Source of the DNA: an uncultured Desulfovibrio sp.
GTDB lineage: Bacteria; Desulfobacterota; Desulfovibrionia; Desulfovibrionales; Desulfovibrionaceae
Length of the DNA: 5,194 bases
Direction of reading: 5' to 3'
Assembly (NCBI GenBank): GCA_900555975.1
Contig: USNI01000088.1
Coordinates: 1-5,194 of the forward strand
Below are positions 1 to 5,064 of the stretch, in pieces. Below the pieces are notes generated by a model, which was given only the letters and a program-made list of their open reading frames with translations, was not told where the DNA came from and searched no databases. A program made the translations under genes and the position numbers. Every line of letters begins with the position of its first letter. Position 1 is the stretch's first letter.

Positions 1-601
1 GTATGCAGGATGTTATATTTTCAGGGACGGAGAACAGGAAACCGTTCCCTCCGGTCACAGCGGTATTCGGGAGCAGTCCTTCCGCTCCGGCAATATCCGG
101 GGGCATCCGTCCGGTACTTCTGCGTTTCTGGAATCAGCGGCGGAGACTTCCCATCTGCGGAAGAAAAAGCTGGTGCAGGAGTACGCCAGGAAAGAGAGAG
201 GAAAGCCAGAGGATACCGCTGCCATGGAGGACTTCCGGGAGGAAATCAAAGAGAAAACCAAACGAGAGCAACTTCGCAAAGAACAGAAGAAGGCGGGACG
301 TTTATCCTTTGGGGATGATGAGAGCGGCATGGTGCGTGGCGCAGGCATGGGGATTTCCAAAAAGGCAGTTTCAACAGCGGCAGGCTCCGCCGCTGTTTAC
401 GTTCATGGGAAAGCCCACGAAGCCGAGCAGGAAAACGCTGCCGTGGAGGGGACACACCGGGCGGAGCTGATGGCAGAAAGTGCCCTCCGGTACGCCATGC
501 ACCGGACAAGCCGTGGACTGCACAAGAGAAATGCCCGCCTGCAGGAAGCCGGTTCCATGGAATCTGCTTCCTGCCGCGTGAAGTTCAGTGCCGTGTCTTG
601 A
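1..601. mobile_element. Partial Tn1549-like ICE segment (internal piece)
   Basis: This segment consists only of the CD1108-like protein fragment. No integrase, relaxase, terminal inverted repeat or attachment-site core is visible, so it is the interior of an element and not a natural end. The right boundary is inferred to lie between about 585, where the ICE-type protein stops looking native, and 621, the last base before the stop codon of the chromosomal aminotransferase. The piece may be a deletion or rearrangement remnant, or an assembly chimera. Confidence 0.45.
2..601 (+). CDS. ICE transfer-module protein fragment (CD1108-like), 5' end outside window
   Basis: The frame is open from the left edge (first codon 2-4) to TGA at 599-601, giving 199 visible residues with no start inside the window; the GTG at 173 is internal. 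The N-terminal part is Gly/Ser/Arg-rich. From residue 54 comes a Lys/Glu-rich helical stretch (KKKLVQEYARKERG), then GRLSFGDDE (99-107), VRGAGMG (111-117), an Ala-rich patch (about 122-133) and HEAEQENAAVEGTHRAEL (139-156). This order resembles the large CD1108-family proteins of Tn1549-like conjugative elements in Firmicutes, which from memory lie near the VirB4/TraE-like genes and carry a cell-wall hydrolase region at the C-terminus. That region is absent here: the ORF stops about 100 residues after the family-like start, 20 bp from an unrelated chromosomal gene, so the gene looks truncated at its 3' end too. ICE origin is fairly likely; the exact family is from recollection. Confidence 0.6.
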   Translation, partial: YAGCYIFRDGEQETVPSGHSGIREQSFRSGNIRGHPSGTSAFLESAAETSHLRKKKLVQEYARKERGKPEDTAAMEDFREEIKEKTKREQLRKEQKKAGRLSFGDDESGMVRGAGMGISKKAVSTAAGSAAVYVHGKAHEAEQENAAVEGTHRAELMAESALRYAMHRTSRGLHKRNARLQEAGSMESASCRVKFSAVS

Positions 602-621
602 AGAACATGACGGATGCGTTC

Positions 622-1773
622 CTAATCTTCGAGCGTCCTGTGATAGGCGGCAAGAGCCGCTTCCAGATAGGCGCCTCCGGGTCTGACGGGCAGACTCCAT
701 GCAAGCGCATGCAGGCCGGCGGCAAGATCGGCCCAGTCTATCCATCCCATGTGCGCAAGTCGGAGCACCTTGTCCTTGAGATCTCCCTGACCGGCGGTGA
801 GAATGACGCCCCAGTCCTTGAAGGCCCTGGCGACAACGGGACCTGCCGGAATGTCGTCGGGCATGCGTATGCTGGTAAGCCCCCAGGTGCAGCGTCCTTC
901 ATCCTTGACGAAAAGTTCCATGCCCATGGCTGAGATGCCGGTTCTGGCCATTGATGTCAGGGCGCGCTGCTTTTTGAACACGTTGTCCATGCCGAATTCC
1001 CGGAGCATGGTCAGCGCTTCATGCAGGCCGACAAGCAGGCTGATGGGCGAGGTATAGTGGGTCTGATTCTTTTCACAGCAGGCTCTTTCCTGGATGAGAT
1101 CGAAATAGTAGCACTGCGGCCGGACGCTTTCCGCCTTTTTCCATGCGCGGGGGGACAGCGCCACGAAGGCCAGTCCGGGGGGAAGCATGAGGCCTTTCTG
1201 CGAACCGGTGATGAGGCAGTCTATGCCCCAGTCATCCATGCGCACGGGAGAGATGGAAACGGCGGAAATGCCGTCCGCCACAAGAAGGACGTCCCTTTCG
1301 CGGGTGACGGCAGCAATCTCCTGCACGGGATGCAGTACGCCTGTGGACGTTTCGGAGATCTGCATGAACACGCCGCGTATGGAAGGATCGGCATCCAGCA
1401 TGGCGCGGATTTCTTCCGGATCAAAGGATTCGCCTGCCGGTCTGCTCAGAACGACGGGATCAAGTCCCCGTGTCTTCACGATGTCCACCCAGCGGTTGCC
1501 GAAGTAGCCGGCCGTGGCCACGAGCACGCGTTCTCCGGGCTGGAACAGATTGAAGGCCGCGGCGTTCATGCCGCCGGTACCGGAACTGGCCAGGGGAATG
1601 ACGGGAGACGTCGTACAGAACAGTTCCTTCAGCATGATCTGGTTTTCGGCCAGGATCGTTTTGAACGCGTCCTTGCGATGATGAATCAGGGGAGCGGCCA
1701 TGGCCAGTCGGACACGGTCGGGAATGGGCGTCGGCCCCGGAGTAAGCATGCGGGTAGCCTGAATGGATGTCAT
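622..1773 (-). CDS. Class V PLP-dependent aminotransferase (alanine/serine-glyoxylate type)
   Basis: This 383-residue protein matches the usual length of the AGXT/PucG/serine-glyoxylate group of fold-type I cytosolic aminotransferases. It opens with the family hallmark TPGPTPIPDRVR (11-22). SSGTGGMNAA (63-72) is the cofactor phosphate-binding turn, VADGIS (165-170) carries Asp167 that should contact the pyridine nitrogen, and GSQKGLMLPPG (190-200) carries the Schiff-base Lys193. HYTSPISLL (239-247) is the region that completes the active site across the dimer. ATG at 1771-1773 is chosen because AAGAGG sits 7 nt upstream and homology starts there; an in-frame ATG at 1893 would add 40 unlike residues reaching back over the promoter. 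The likely reaction is amino transfer from alanine, serine or aspartate to glyoxylate or another 2-oxo acid. The exact substrate cannot be read from the sequence, and neighbours do not help. The stop at 622-624 lies 20 bp from the convergent ICE-type fragment with no terminator between. Confidence 0.9.
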   Translation of the reverse strand: MTSIQATRMLTPGPTPIPDRVRLAMAAPLIHHRKDAFKTILAENQIMLKELFCTTSPVIPLASSGTGGMNAAAFNLFQPGERVLVATAGYFGNRWVDIVKTRGLDPVVLSRPAGESFDPEEIRAMLDADPSIRGVFMQISETSTGVLHPVQEIAAVTRERDVLLVADGISAVSISPVRMDDWGIDCLITGSQKGLMLPPGLAFVALSPRAWKKAESVRPQCYYFDLIQERACCEKNQTHYTSPISLLVGLHEALTMLREFGMDNVFKKQRALTSMARTGISAMGMELFVKDEGRCTWGLTSIRMPDDIPAGPVVARAFKDWGVILTAGQGDLKDKVLRLAHMGWIDWADLAAGLHALAWSLPVRPGGAYLEAALAAYHRTLED

Positions 1774-1793
1774 GTCGGAACCTCTTGTACCGG

Positions 1794-1822
1794 CGTTTCG
1801 TCGGAAAATGTTGCGCGAAACG
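1794..1822 (-). repeat. Inverted repeat in aminotransferase leader
   Basis: CGTTTCG (1794-1800) and CGAAACG (1816-1822) are perfect 7-bp arms around a 15-nt spacer. In the leftward transcript they lie between the candidate promoter and the ribosome binding site, within a leader of about 68 nt. They could form a stem-loop or mark a regulator-binding dyad. No riboswitch class is recognised. Confidence 0.35.
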
Positions 1823-1847
1823 TGCGCGTTTTTCACGGTATAGAAAA

Positions 1848-1876
1848 AAGATACGGGCGGCAAGCCGGGCTGTCGA
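1848..1876 (-). promoter_or_regulatory. Candidate sigma70-type promoter of the aminotransferase gene
   Basis: On the minus strand, -35 TCGACA (1871-1876, 5 of 6 to consensus) is followed after exactly 17 nt by -10 TATCTT (1848-1853, 4 of 6). It lies just past the rlmI terminator and implies a start near 1841. An overlapping alternative, TTGCCG with TATACC at 15-nt spacing, is poorer. Confidence 0.4.
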
Positions 1877-1907
1877 CGTTTTCCTGCCGGCACTCTGGCA
1901 AAGAAGG

Positions 1908-1939
1908 AAGGGACGACTCCGCGGGCGGACTCGTCCCTT
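1908..1939 (-). terminator. Intrinsic terminator after rlmI
   Basis: A long hairpin begins 4 nt after the rlmI stop. Its outer arms are AAGGGACGA (1908-1916) and TCGTCCCTT (1931-1939), perfectly paired; a C/C mismatch follows, then an inner TCCG/CGGA stem with loop CGGG (1922-1925). On the minus strand the hairpin is followed by CCTTCTTT, a moderately U-rich tail; on the plus strand by TCTTCT. It could therefore work in both directions, but its position fits ending the rlmI unit before the aminotransferase promoter. Confidence 0.7.
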
Positions 1940-1943
1940 TCTT

Positions 1944-3131
1944 CTATTCTGGCAGATGGAAAAGAAATGTCTTGAGGTAGGCGGTCTCGGGCATGGCCGG
2001 GTGTATGGGATGATCCGGTCCCTGAAAGCCCTGACGGAGCAGTCTTGCGTATCGACGTCGCTTTCCTGCAGCCCTTGTGACCATGTTGCGCAGAGCGTCT
2101 GCTTCCAGATGATGGGAGCAGGAGCAGGTCATGAGCATGCCTCCCGGACGGACCAGGTCAAGGCCCAGCTCGTTGACGCGCTGATAGGCCTCAAGTCCTT
2201 GACGGGCGTCTTTTTTGCGCTTGATGAAGGCAGGAGGATCCAGACAGACGATGTCGAAGGTGCGTCCCTCCCTGCGCAGATCGGCAAGAAGCGTGAGCGC
2301 GTCGCCCTGAAGCGTTTCCGTCTCCGTGCCGAACTGTTCGGCATTGCGGCGGGCATAGCCCAGCGCGTGGGCGGAAGCATCCAGAAAGCTGACTTTTCCG
2401 GCGCCGTGTCTGGCGGCGAGTGCTCCGAAGCCGCCGGCGTAGCAGAAGGCGTCCAGCACATGACAGCCGGGACGGGACCGGACAAAGGGGATGAGCGCGG
2501 CACGGTTCAGACGCTGATCGTAGAACCAGCCCGTTTTCTGTCCTCCTCTGAGGGAAACGGCATAGTTCATGTCGTTCTCCTCCACGTGCGTTTCCTCGGG
2601 GACATCGCCCAGCGCGGCGCGCTGGAACCGTTCCAGACCTTCAAGATCCCGGGAGGCGACGTCATTGTCGAGGAGAATGGAGGATGGATGGAGCAGTTCA
2701 TCCAGAACGCCGAGCAGCGTTTCGGTGTGGACGTCCATGCCGGCCGTGGTAATCTGACAGACGATGTGATCGCCGTGTCTGTCGGCAATGAGTCCGGGCA
2801 GAAAGTCGCCTTCTCCGTGGCAGAGACGGTAGAAGGGACGGGAAAACATGGTTTCGCGCAGGGCCAGGGCATCGGCGAGGCGACGGCGCAGAAGGTCCGC
2901 GTCGAGAGGCAGTTCCGGCTTGCGGCTGACCATGCGGACGGCAATGAGCGAGGCAGGATTGATGTAGCCTGTGCCGAGAGTCCGGCCTCCGGCATCGGCG
3001 ACAAGGACGGATTGTCCTGCCGTGAAGCCGGAAAGAGGTGAGCGTCTGGTGTCAATCTCATTGCTGAACACCCAGAGATGACCTATGCGCAGCCGGCGGT
3101 CTTCGCCTTTCTTCAAAAAGACTGTTTCCAT
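1944..3131 (-). CDS. rlmI: 23S rRNA (cytosine-C5) methyltransferase RlmI-like (COG1092)
   Basis: This 395-residue protein is almost exactly the size of E. coli RlmI (396), which makes m5C1962 in 23S rRNA using SAM. The order is typical: an N-terminal PUA RNA-binding domain (about 1-75, with LKKGEDRRLRIGHLWVFSNE), a middle domain, then a Rossmann methyltransferase. Visible motifs are QKTGWFYDQRLNR (198-210), the SAM loop VLDAFCYAGGFG (225-236), the acidic residue in FLDAS (249-253), GDA (276-278), motif IV DPPAF (298-302) and the cysteine motif TCSCSHH (335-341). The C-terminal HPIHPAMPETAYLK is also family-typical. ATG at 3129-3131 is preferred: AGGA lies 5 nt upstream and homology begins at once, whereas an in-frame ATG at 3281 would add 50 unlike residues running back into dgkA. 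It lies 97 bp after dgkA on the same strand and ends at a strong hairpin. The exact target base is assigned by family. Confidence 0.92.
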   Translation of the reverse strand: METVFLKKGEDRRLRIGHLWVFSNEIDTRRSPLSGFTAGQSVLVADAGGRTLGTGYINPASLIAVRMVSRKPELPLDADLLRRRLADALALRETMFSRPFYRLCHGEGDFLPGLIADRHGDHIVCQITTAGMDVHTETLLGVLDELLHPSSILLDNDVASRDLEGLERFQRAALGDVPEETHVEENDMNYAVSLRGGQKTGWFYDQRLNRAALIPFVRSRPGCHVLDAFCYAGGFGALAARHGAGKVSFLDASAHALGYARRNAEQFGTETETLQGDALTLLADLRREGRTFDIVCLDPPAFIKRKKDARQGLEAYQRVNELGLDLVRPGGMLMTCSCSHHLEADALRNMVTRAAGKRRRYARLLRQGFQGPDHPIHPAMPETAYLKTFLFHLPE

Positions 3132-3191
3132 GGGATTCCTGTACGTGAGGGATGCGGAACCGTCCAGAGTGTCCGTCTGGTCCCTGATGCG

Positions 3192-3212
3192 TCCGCCCCG
3201 AAACGGGACGGA
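3192..3212 (-). other. Intercistronic hairpin between dgkA and rlmI
   Basis: On the minus strand, TCCGTCCCG and CGGGGCGGA pair as a 9-bp stem with one internal U-G wobble and a three-U loop. It starts 16 nt after the dgkA stop. No U-run follows, so it is more likely an mRNA processing or stability element, or a partial attenuator, than a full intrinsic terminator. Confidence 0.35.
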
Positions 3213-3228
3213 AGGTCTGAGAGGCTGT

Positions 3229-3603
3229 TTAGAAGAGATCCAGAATGAAGATGCACAGCCACAGCGCGGCATTGAGGACAAGCATGAGAAAAACGGCGGC
3301 GGAAGCCATGTCCTTGGCGTTCTTCACGGCAATGTTGTAGTCGCGCGTTATGAGATTGAGCGCCTCTTCGATGGCGGTGTTGATGAGTTCGGCCATCATC
3401 ACGAGCAGCCACGCGCCAAGGGCGATGAGCCATGTCGTGAGGGGCTTTCCGCATATGAAGAGAAGAACGACGAGGGCAATGAGAATGCCGGTTTCCTGCC
3501 GGAAGGCGAGACTGAGACGAAGCCCCGTTGCAAGTCCGGTCAGGGAATAGCCTGCCGCCTTGAAGATGTGGAAGAAACCTTCCTTCAGATGTTCACGATT
3601 CAT
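3229..3603 (-). CDS. dgkA: Diacylglycerol kinase DgkA (small integral membrane type)
   Basis: This 124-residue membrane protein, close to the 122 of E. coli DgkA, phosphorylates diacylglycerol with ATP to phosphatidic acid at the inner membrane, recycling lipid left by phospholipid-derived head-group transfer. Numbered from the second Met: an amphipathic N-terminus with FKAAGYS (14-20) and AFRQE (33-37), then three membrane spans (about 39-51, 57-77, 102-122). The signature AELINTAIE (71-79) supplies Glu72, Asn75 and Glu79, equivalents of E. coli Glu69, Asn72 and Glu76; AKDMASAAV (96-104) supplies Lys97 and Asp98. Oddity: the residue aligned with E. coli Glu28 is Ser31. Two ATGs compete: 3607-3609 overlaps the upstream stop as ATGA, but AGAAGG is only 1 nt from it and an ideal 7 nt from the ATG at 3601-3603, so the latter is chosen. 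Undecaprenol kinase is the alternative, but AFRQE and the overall match favour the proteobacterial lipid kinase. Confidence 0.92.
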   Translation of the reverse strand: MNREHLKEGFFHIFKAAGYSLTGLATGLRLSLAFRQETGILIALVVLLFICGKPLTTWLIALGAWLLVMMAELINTAIEEALNLITRDYNIAVKNAKDMASAAVFLMLVLNAALWLCIFILDLF

Positions 3604-3605
3604 GC

Positions 3606-4169
3606 TCATGCCTTCTGTTCGGGCTCGCCGCCGATTTCAAAGGAGCGAAATTCGCTGGCCTGTCCGTTGGCCTTGGGGCATTCCGTGCGCAGATAGCAGA
3701 TGTCGCAGGCACCGTGGAAGGGATAGGGCGTGAGTATGCTGAACTTGGGCAGCATGGAGTGGGTGACGTCCTGATAGTCCAGACCTTCGGCGGCGAGAGC
3801 CTCACGGAGGGCTGCGGTGGGCTGCGGCGCCGGAGCGCATCCGGCTTCCTCCACCTCGGGCATGAGCTGGTACACGGCGCACTGACACATGGTCTGGGCA
3901 AGCGCGCTCAGGCGATATCCGTATTCGGCCGACTTGGCCCATTCTCTGTCGACTTCCTCCTCCACTTCGGGATCGAGCCACAGGGCAAGATATCGTCCCT
4001 TGCCGGTTTCCAGCTTGATGGCATGCAGTTTGGGAAGCCAGCGTTCCCAGACGTCGGCCAGCTCTTCAACGACCTTTCCGCCCAGACGCTTTTCGGAAAG
4101 AAGGCTCAGCAGCAGTTCAAAATCGAAAACAGGACGGACCTGCAGGGTTTCCTTGGTATGGCTGTTCAT
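3606..4169 (-). CDS. Unknown protein with CxxCx5C cysteine motif
   Basis: I do not recognise this 187-residue soluble protein. The start at 4167-4169 is supported by AGAGGA 6 nt upstream. The first 80 residues are helical and Trp/acid-rich (Trp41, Trp44, Trp64, Trp77; DPEVEEEVDREW at 66-77). A central part has Cys95 and Cys97 (MCQC) and Cys111, then an Ala/Pro linker and Ala-rich helix (112-128). Near the C-terminus is GACDICYLRTECPK (153-166), a CxxCx5C set of Cys155, Cys158 and Cys164. This spacing recalls the last three Fe-S cysteines of Cas4/AddB-type nucleases, but no PD-(D/E)xK nuclease core is seen, so zinc or Fe-S binding is only a suggestion. No signal peptide or membrane span is visible. 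The stop at 3606-3608 overlaps the first possible dgkA ATG, so it is first in a unit with dgkA and probably rlmI. It is probably a lineage-restricted conserved protein. Confidence 0.8.
   Translation of the reverse strand: MNSHTKETLQVRPVFDFELLLSLLSEKRLGGKVVEELADVWERWLPKLHAIKLETGKGRYLALWLDPEVEEEVDREWAKSAEYGYRLSALAQTMCQCAVYQLMPEVEEAGCAPAPQPTAALREALAAEGLDYQDVTHSMLPKFSILTPYPFHGACDICYLRTECPKANGQASEFRSFEIGGEPEQKA
3611..3616 (-). promoter_or_regulatory. Ribosome binding site deciding the dgkA start
   Basis: AGAAGG on the minus strand lies inside the last codons of the upstream gene. Spacing is 1 nt to the ATG at 3607-3609 and 7 nt to the ATG at 3601-3603, favouring the second. Because the site is within the upstream gene, dgkA translation is probably coupled to it. 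Confidence 0.6.
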
Positions 4170-4244
4170 GGAAATTCCTCTTGGCAGTGGTGTCGGACAG
4201 GCGAGGTTTTGCCTGAGCCGTCAGGAATGTTTCAATGTGCCGTG

Positions 4245-4275
4245 AGGCTGCCGTTCCGTCAAGGGGCGGCAGCCT
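4245..4275. repeat. Strong dyad between divergent genes
   Basis: AGGCTGCCG (4245-4253) and CGGCAGCCT (4267-4275) are perfect 9-bp arms. In plus-strand RNA the inner TTCC/GGGG extends the stem to 13 bp with two G-U pairs and a GTCAA loop. On the minus strand the loop coincides with TTGACG (4257-4262), a -35-like hexamer for the unknown gene at 3606-4169, although the -10 at 17 nt (CACATT) is weak. It may be an operator or a leftover terminator. Confidence 0.45.
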
Positions 4276-4283
4276 GGAAACGG

Positions 4284-4298
4284 CCTCCGGACCGGAGG
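4284..4298. repeat. 15-bp palindrome, possible operator
   Basis: CCTCCGG and CCGGAGG form perfect 7-bp arms around a single A at 4291. A one-base loop is impossible in RNA, so symmetry this tight suits a DNA-binding dimer better. It ends 6 bp upstream of the candidate rightward -35 at 4305. Confidence 0.35.
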
Positions 4299-4304
4299 AT
4301 ATTC

Positions 4305-4333
4305 TTTACTTGCGGGACAAGGCGGGATATGAA
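4305..4333 (+). promoter_or_regulatory. Candidate promoter for the 4382-5064 operon
   Basis: -35 TTTACT (4305-4310, 4 of 6) and -10 TATGAA (4328-4333, 4 of 6) are separated by exactly 17 nt. This would start transcription near 4340, giving a leader of about 40 nt before the ATG at 4382. The match is moderate, but position and spacing are good. Confidence 0.4.
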
Positions 4334-4381
4334 AAGAAATTCAGTTTCGTCCTAAGGATGGACTATTCTTGAGAGGTTTGC

Positions 4382-4759
4382 ATGAGTCAGATCAGATATC
4401 CCAGCAGGGTGCGTTATGAATACACGCAGGATCCCGATTGTCGTCTTCAGTATACGCACGGCGTATGGGGCGGCATCAATCCGCAGGGGGAGATAGAGGT
4501 GAACTTCTACGTGGAAAGCGACAAGCTTCCCTCGTTTTCCGAACGGGCCGTGGAGCCTGACGGCGCCTTCGGGGCGGAAGTGGTGCCCTTCGATGAGGAA
4601 GAGCGCGTGATCACCCGTCACATTCATTCCCGTGTGCTGTTCAACTATCATACGGCCCGTGCGCTGATGGAATGGCTGGAAGAGAAGATCGACACGCTGG
4701 AAATGGAAGAAAGCGCCAATTTCAATCCCGAAGAGAGCGGTCCCGAGGTGCAGCAGTAA
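4382..4759 (+). CDS. Unknown acidic 125-aa protein upstream of darP
   Basis: The start is supported by GAGAGG 5 nt before the ATG. The protein is soluble, with no signal peptide or membrane span. It opens with a basic/aromatic segment (RYPSRVRYEY, 5-14), followed by probable beta strands (LQYTHGVWGGI, 22-32; GEIEVNFYVES, 36-46), an acidic central loop, another strand (RVITRHIHSRVLF, 75-87), a helix (YHTARALMEWLEEKIDTLE, 89-107) and a very acidic tail. The strand/strand/strand/helix pattern, with a late helix after a hydrophobic strand, faintly recalls DUF3467 proteins, but I cannot confirm this. Its TAA (4757-4759) shares one base with the next gene's ATG, so the two are probably translationally coupled and may act together. 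A ribosome-related role is only guilt by association. Confidence 0.8.
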   Translation: MSQIRYPSRVRYEYTQDPDCRLQYTHGVWGGINPQGEIEVNFYVESDKLPSFSERAVEPDGAFGAEVVPFDEEERVITRHIHSRVLFNYHTARALMEWLEEKIDTLEMEESANFNPEESGPEVQQ

Positions 4760-5064
4760 TGCCCCGCAGAAACCATTATCAGATCGGCGGCGGAGAAGAA
4801 CAGGAACGCGTCAGCCGTTCTCAGAAAAAAAGGGACAGCACCGCCCTGCAGGCCGTGGGGGAAACGCTCGCCAGAATGCCGGCCGTCAGACGGGCGGGAC
4901 TGCCCCTTCCTCCGGATCTTCGCGAAGCCCTTGAGGAATACGACAGACTTTCCGGCTTTGAGGCGAAGCGTCGTCAGCTGCAGTACATCGGACGTCTCAT
5001 GCGGGAAGCCCGCGAAGAGGGAACGCTTCAGCCCGTTCTGGATGCTCTTGCCGTTCTGGAATAG
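4759..5064 (+). CDS. darP: DarP/YjgA-like (DUF615) ribosome biogenesis protein, short form
   Basis: This 101-residue, highly charged helical protein aligns with the N-terminal half of E. coli YjgA (DarP), a dual-action ribosome maturation factor that binds late 50S precursors. Matching parts are SRSQKKRDSTALQAVGETLA (17-36; compare the SKSEIKRD...L..LG region), LPLPPDLREALEEYDRL (about 48-64), the best block RRQLQYIGRLMRE (70-82), and LQPVLDAL (90-97; compare EPIRQALDKL). E. coli DarP has about 183 residues; here the stop TAG at 5062-5064 comes right after this block, and the DNA beyond is AT-rich and non-coding, so the C-terminal half is absent and not frameshifted. The start ATG overlaps the upstream stop (TAATG), with GAGGTG 8 nt before it inside the upstream gene. 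Short versions may be normal in Desulfovibrionaceae, which I believe but cannot check. The family call is good; a function equal to E. coli DarP is inference. Confidence 0.82.
   Translation: MPRRNHYQIGGGEEQERVSRSQKKRDSTALQAVGETLARMPAVRRAGLPLPPDLREALEEYDRLSGFEAKRRQLQYIGRLMREAREEGTLQPVLDALAVLE

Noticed and set aside
3..470. Alternative frames across the ICE segment, including a 155-residue plus ORF and minus ORFs
   Set aside because: Only the frame open from position 2 to 601 gives recognisable ICE-type sequence. The others have shadow-like composition.
1794..1822. T-box or known metabolite riboswitch in the aminotransferase leader
   Set aside because: The leader of about 68 nt is too short, and no T-box sequence or other known conserved core is present.
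1021..1980. 319-residue ORF on the plus strand
   Set aside because: It is antisense to the aminotransferase and its leader. The His/Gly-rich composition is typical of a reverse-complement shadow.
1767..3041. 424-residue ORF on the plus strand
   Set aside because: It is antisense to rlmI and to the region between rlmI and the aminotransferase. Its translation shows no family motifs, whereas the minus frame has a complete set of RlmI motifs. Long antisense ORFs are common in GC-rich genes.
2129..3061. Two minus-strand ORFs in another frame over rlmI
   Set aside because: They are Ser/Pro/Arg-rich with no plausible domain and lie wholly inside the well-supported rlmI frame.
3132..3281. N-terminal extension of RlmI from the ATG at 3281
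   Set aside because: The added 50 residues are unlike the PUA domain, would overlap dgkA, and the ATG at 3131 has its own good ribosome binding site.
3714..4355. 213-residue plus-strand ORF opposite the Cys-motif gene
   Set aside because: The minus frame has a good ribosome binding site and a stop/start overlap with dgkA. The plus ORF has neither and runs through the divergent promoter region.
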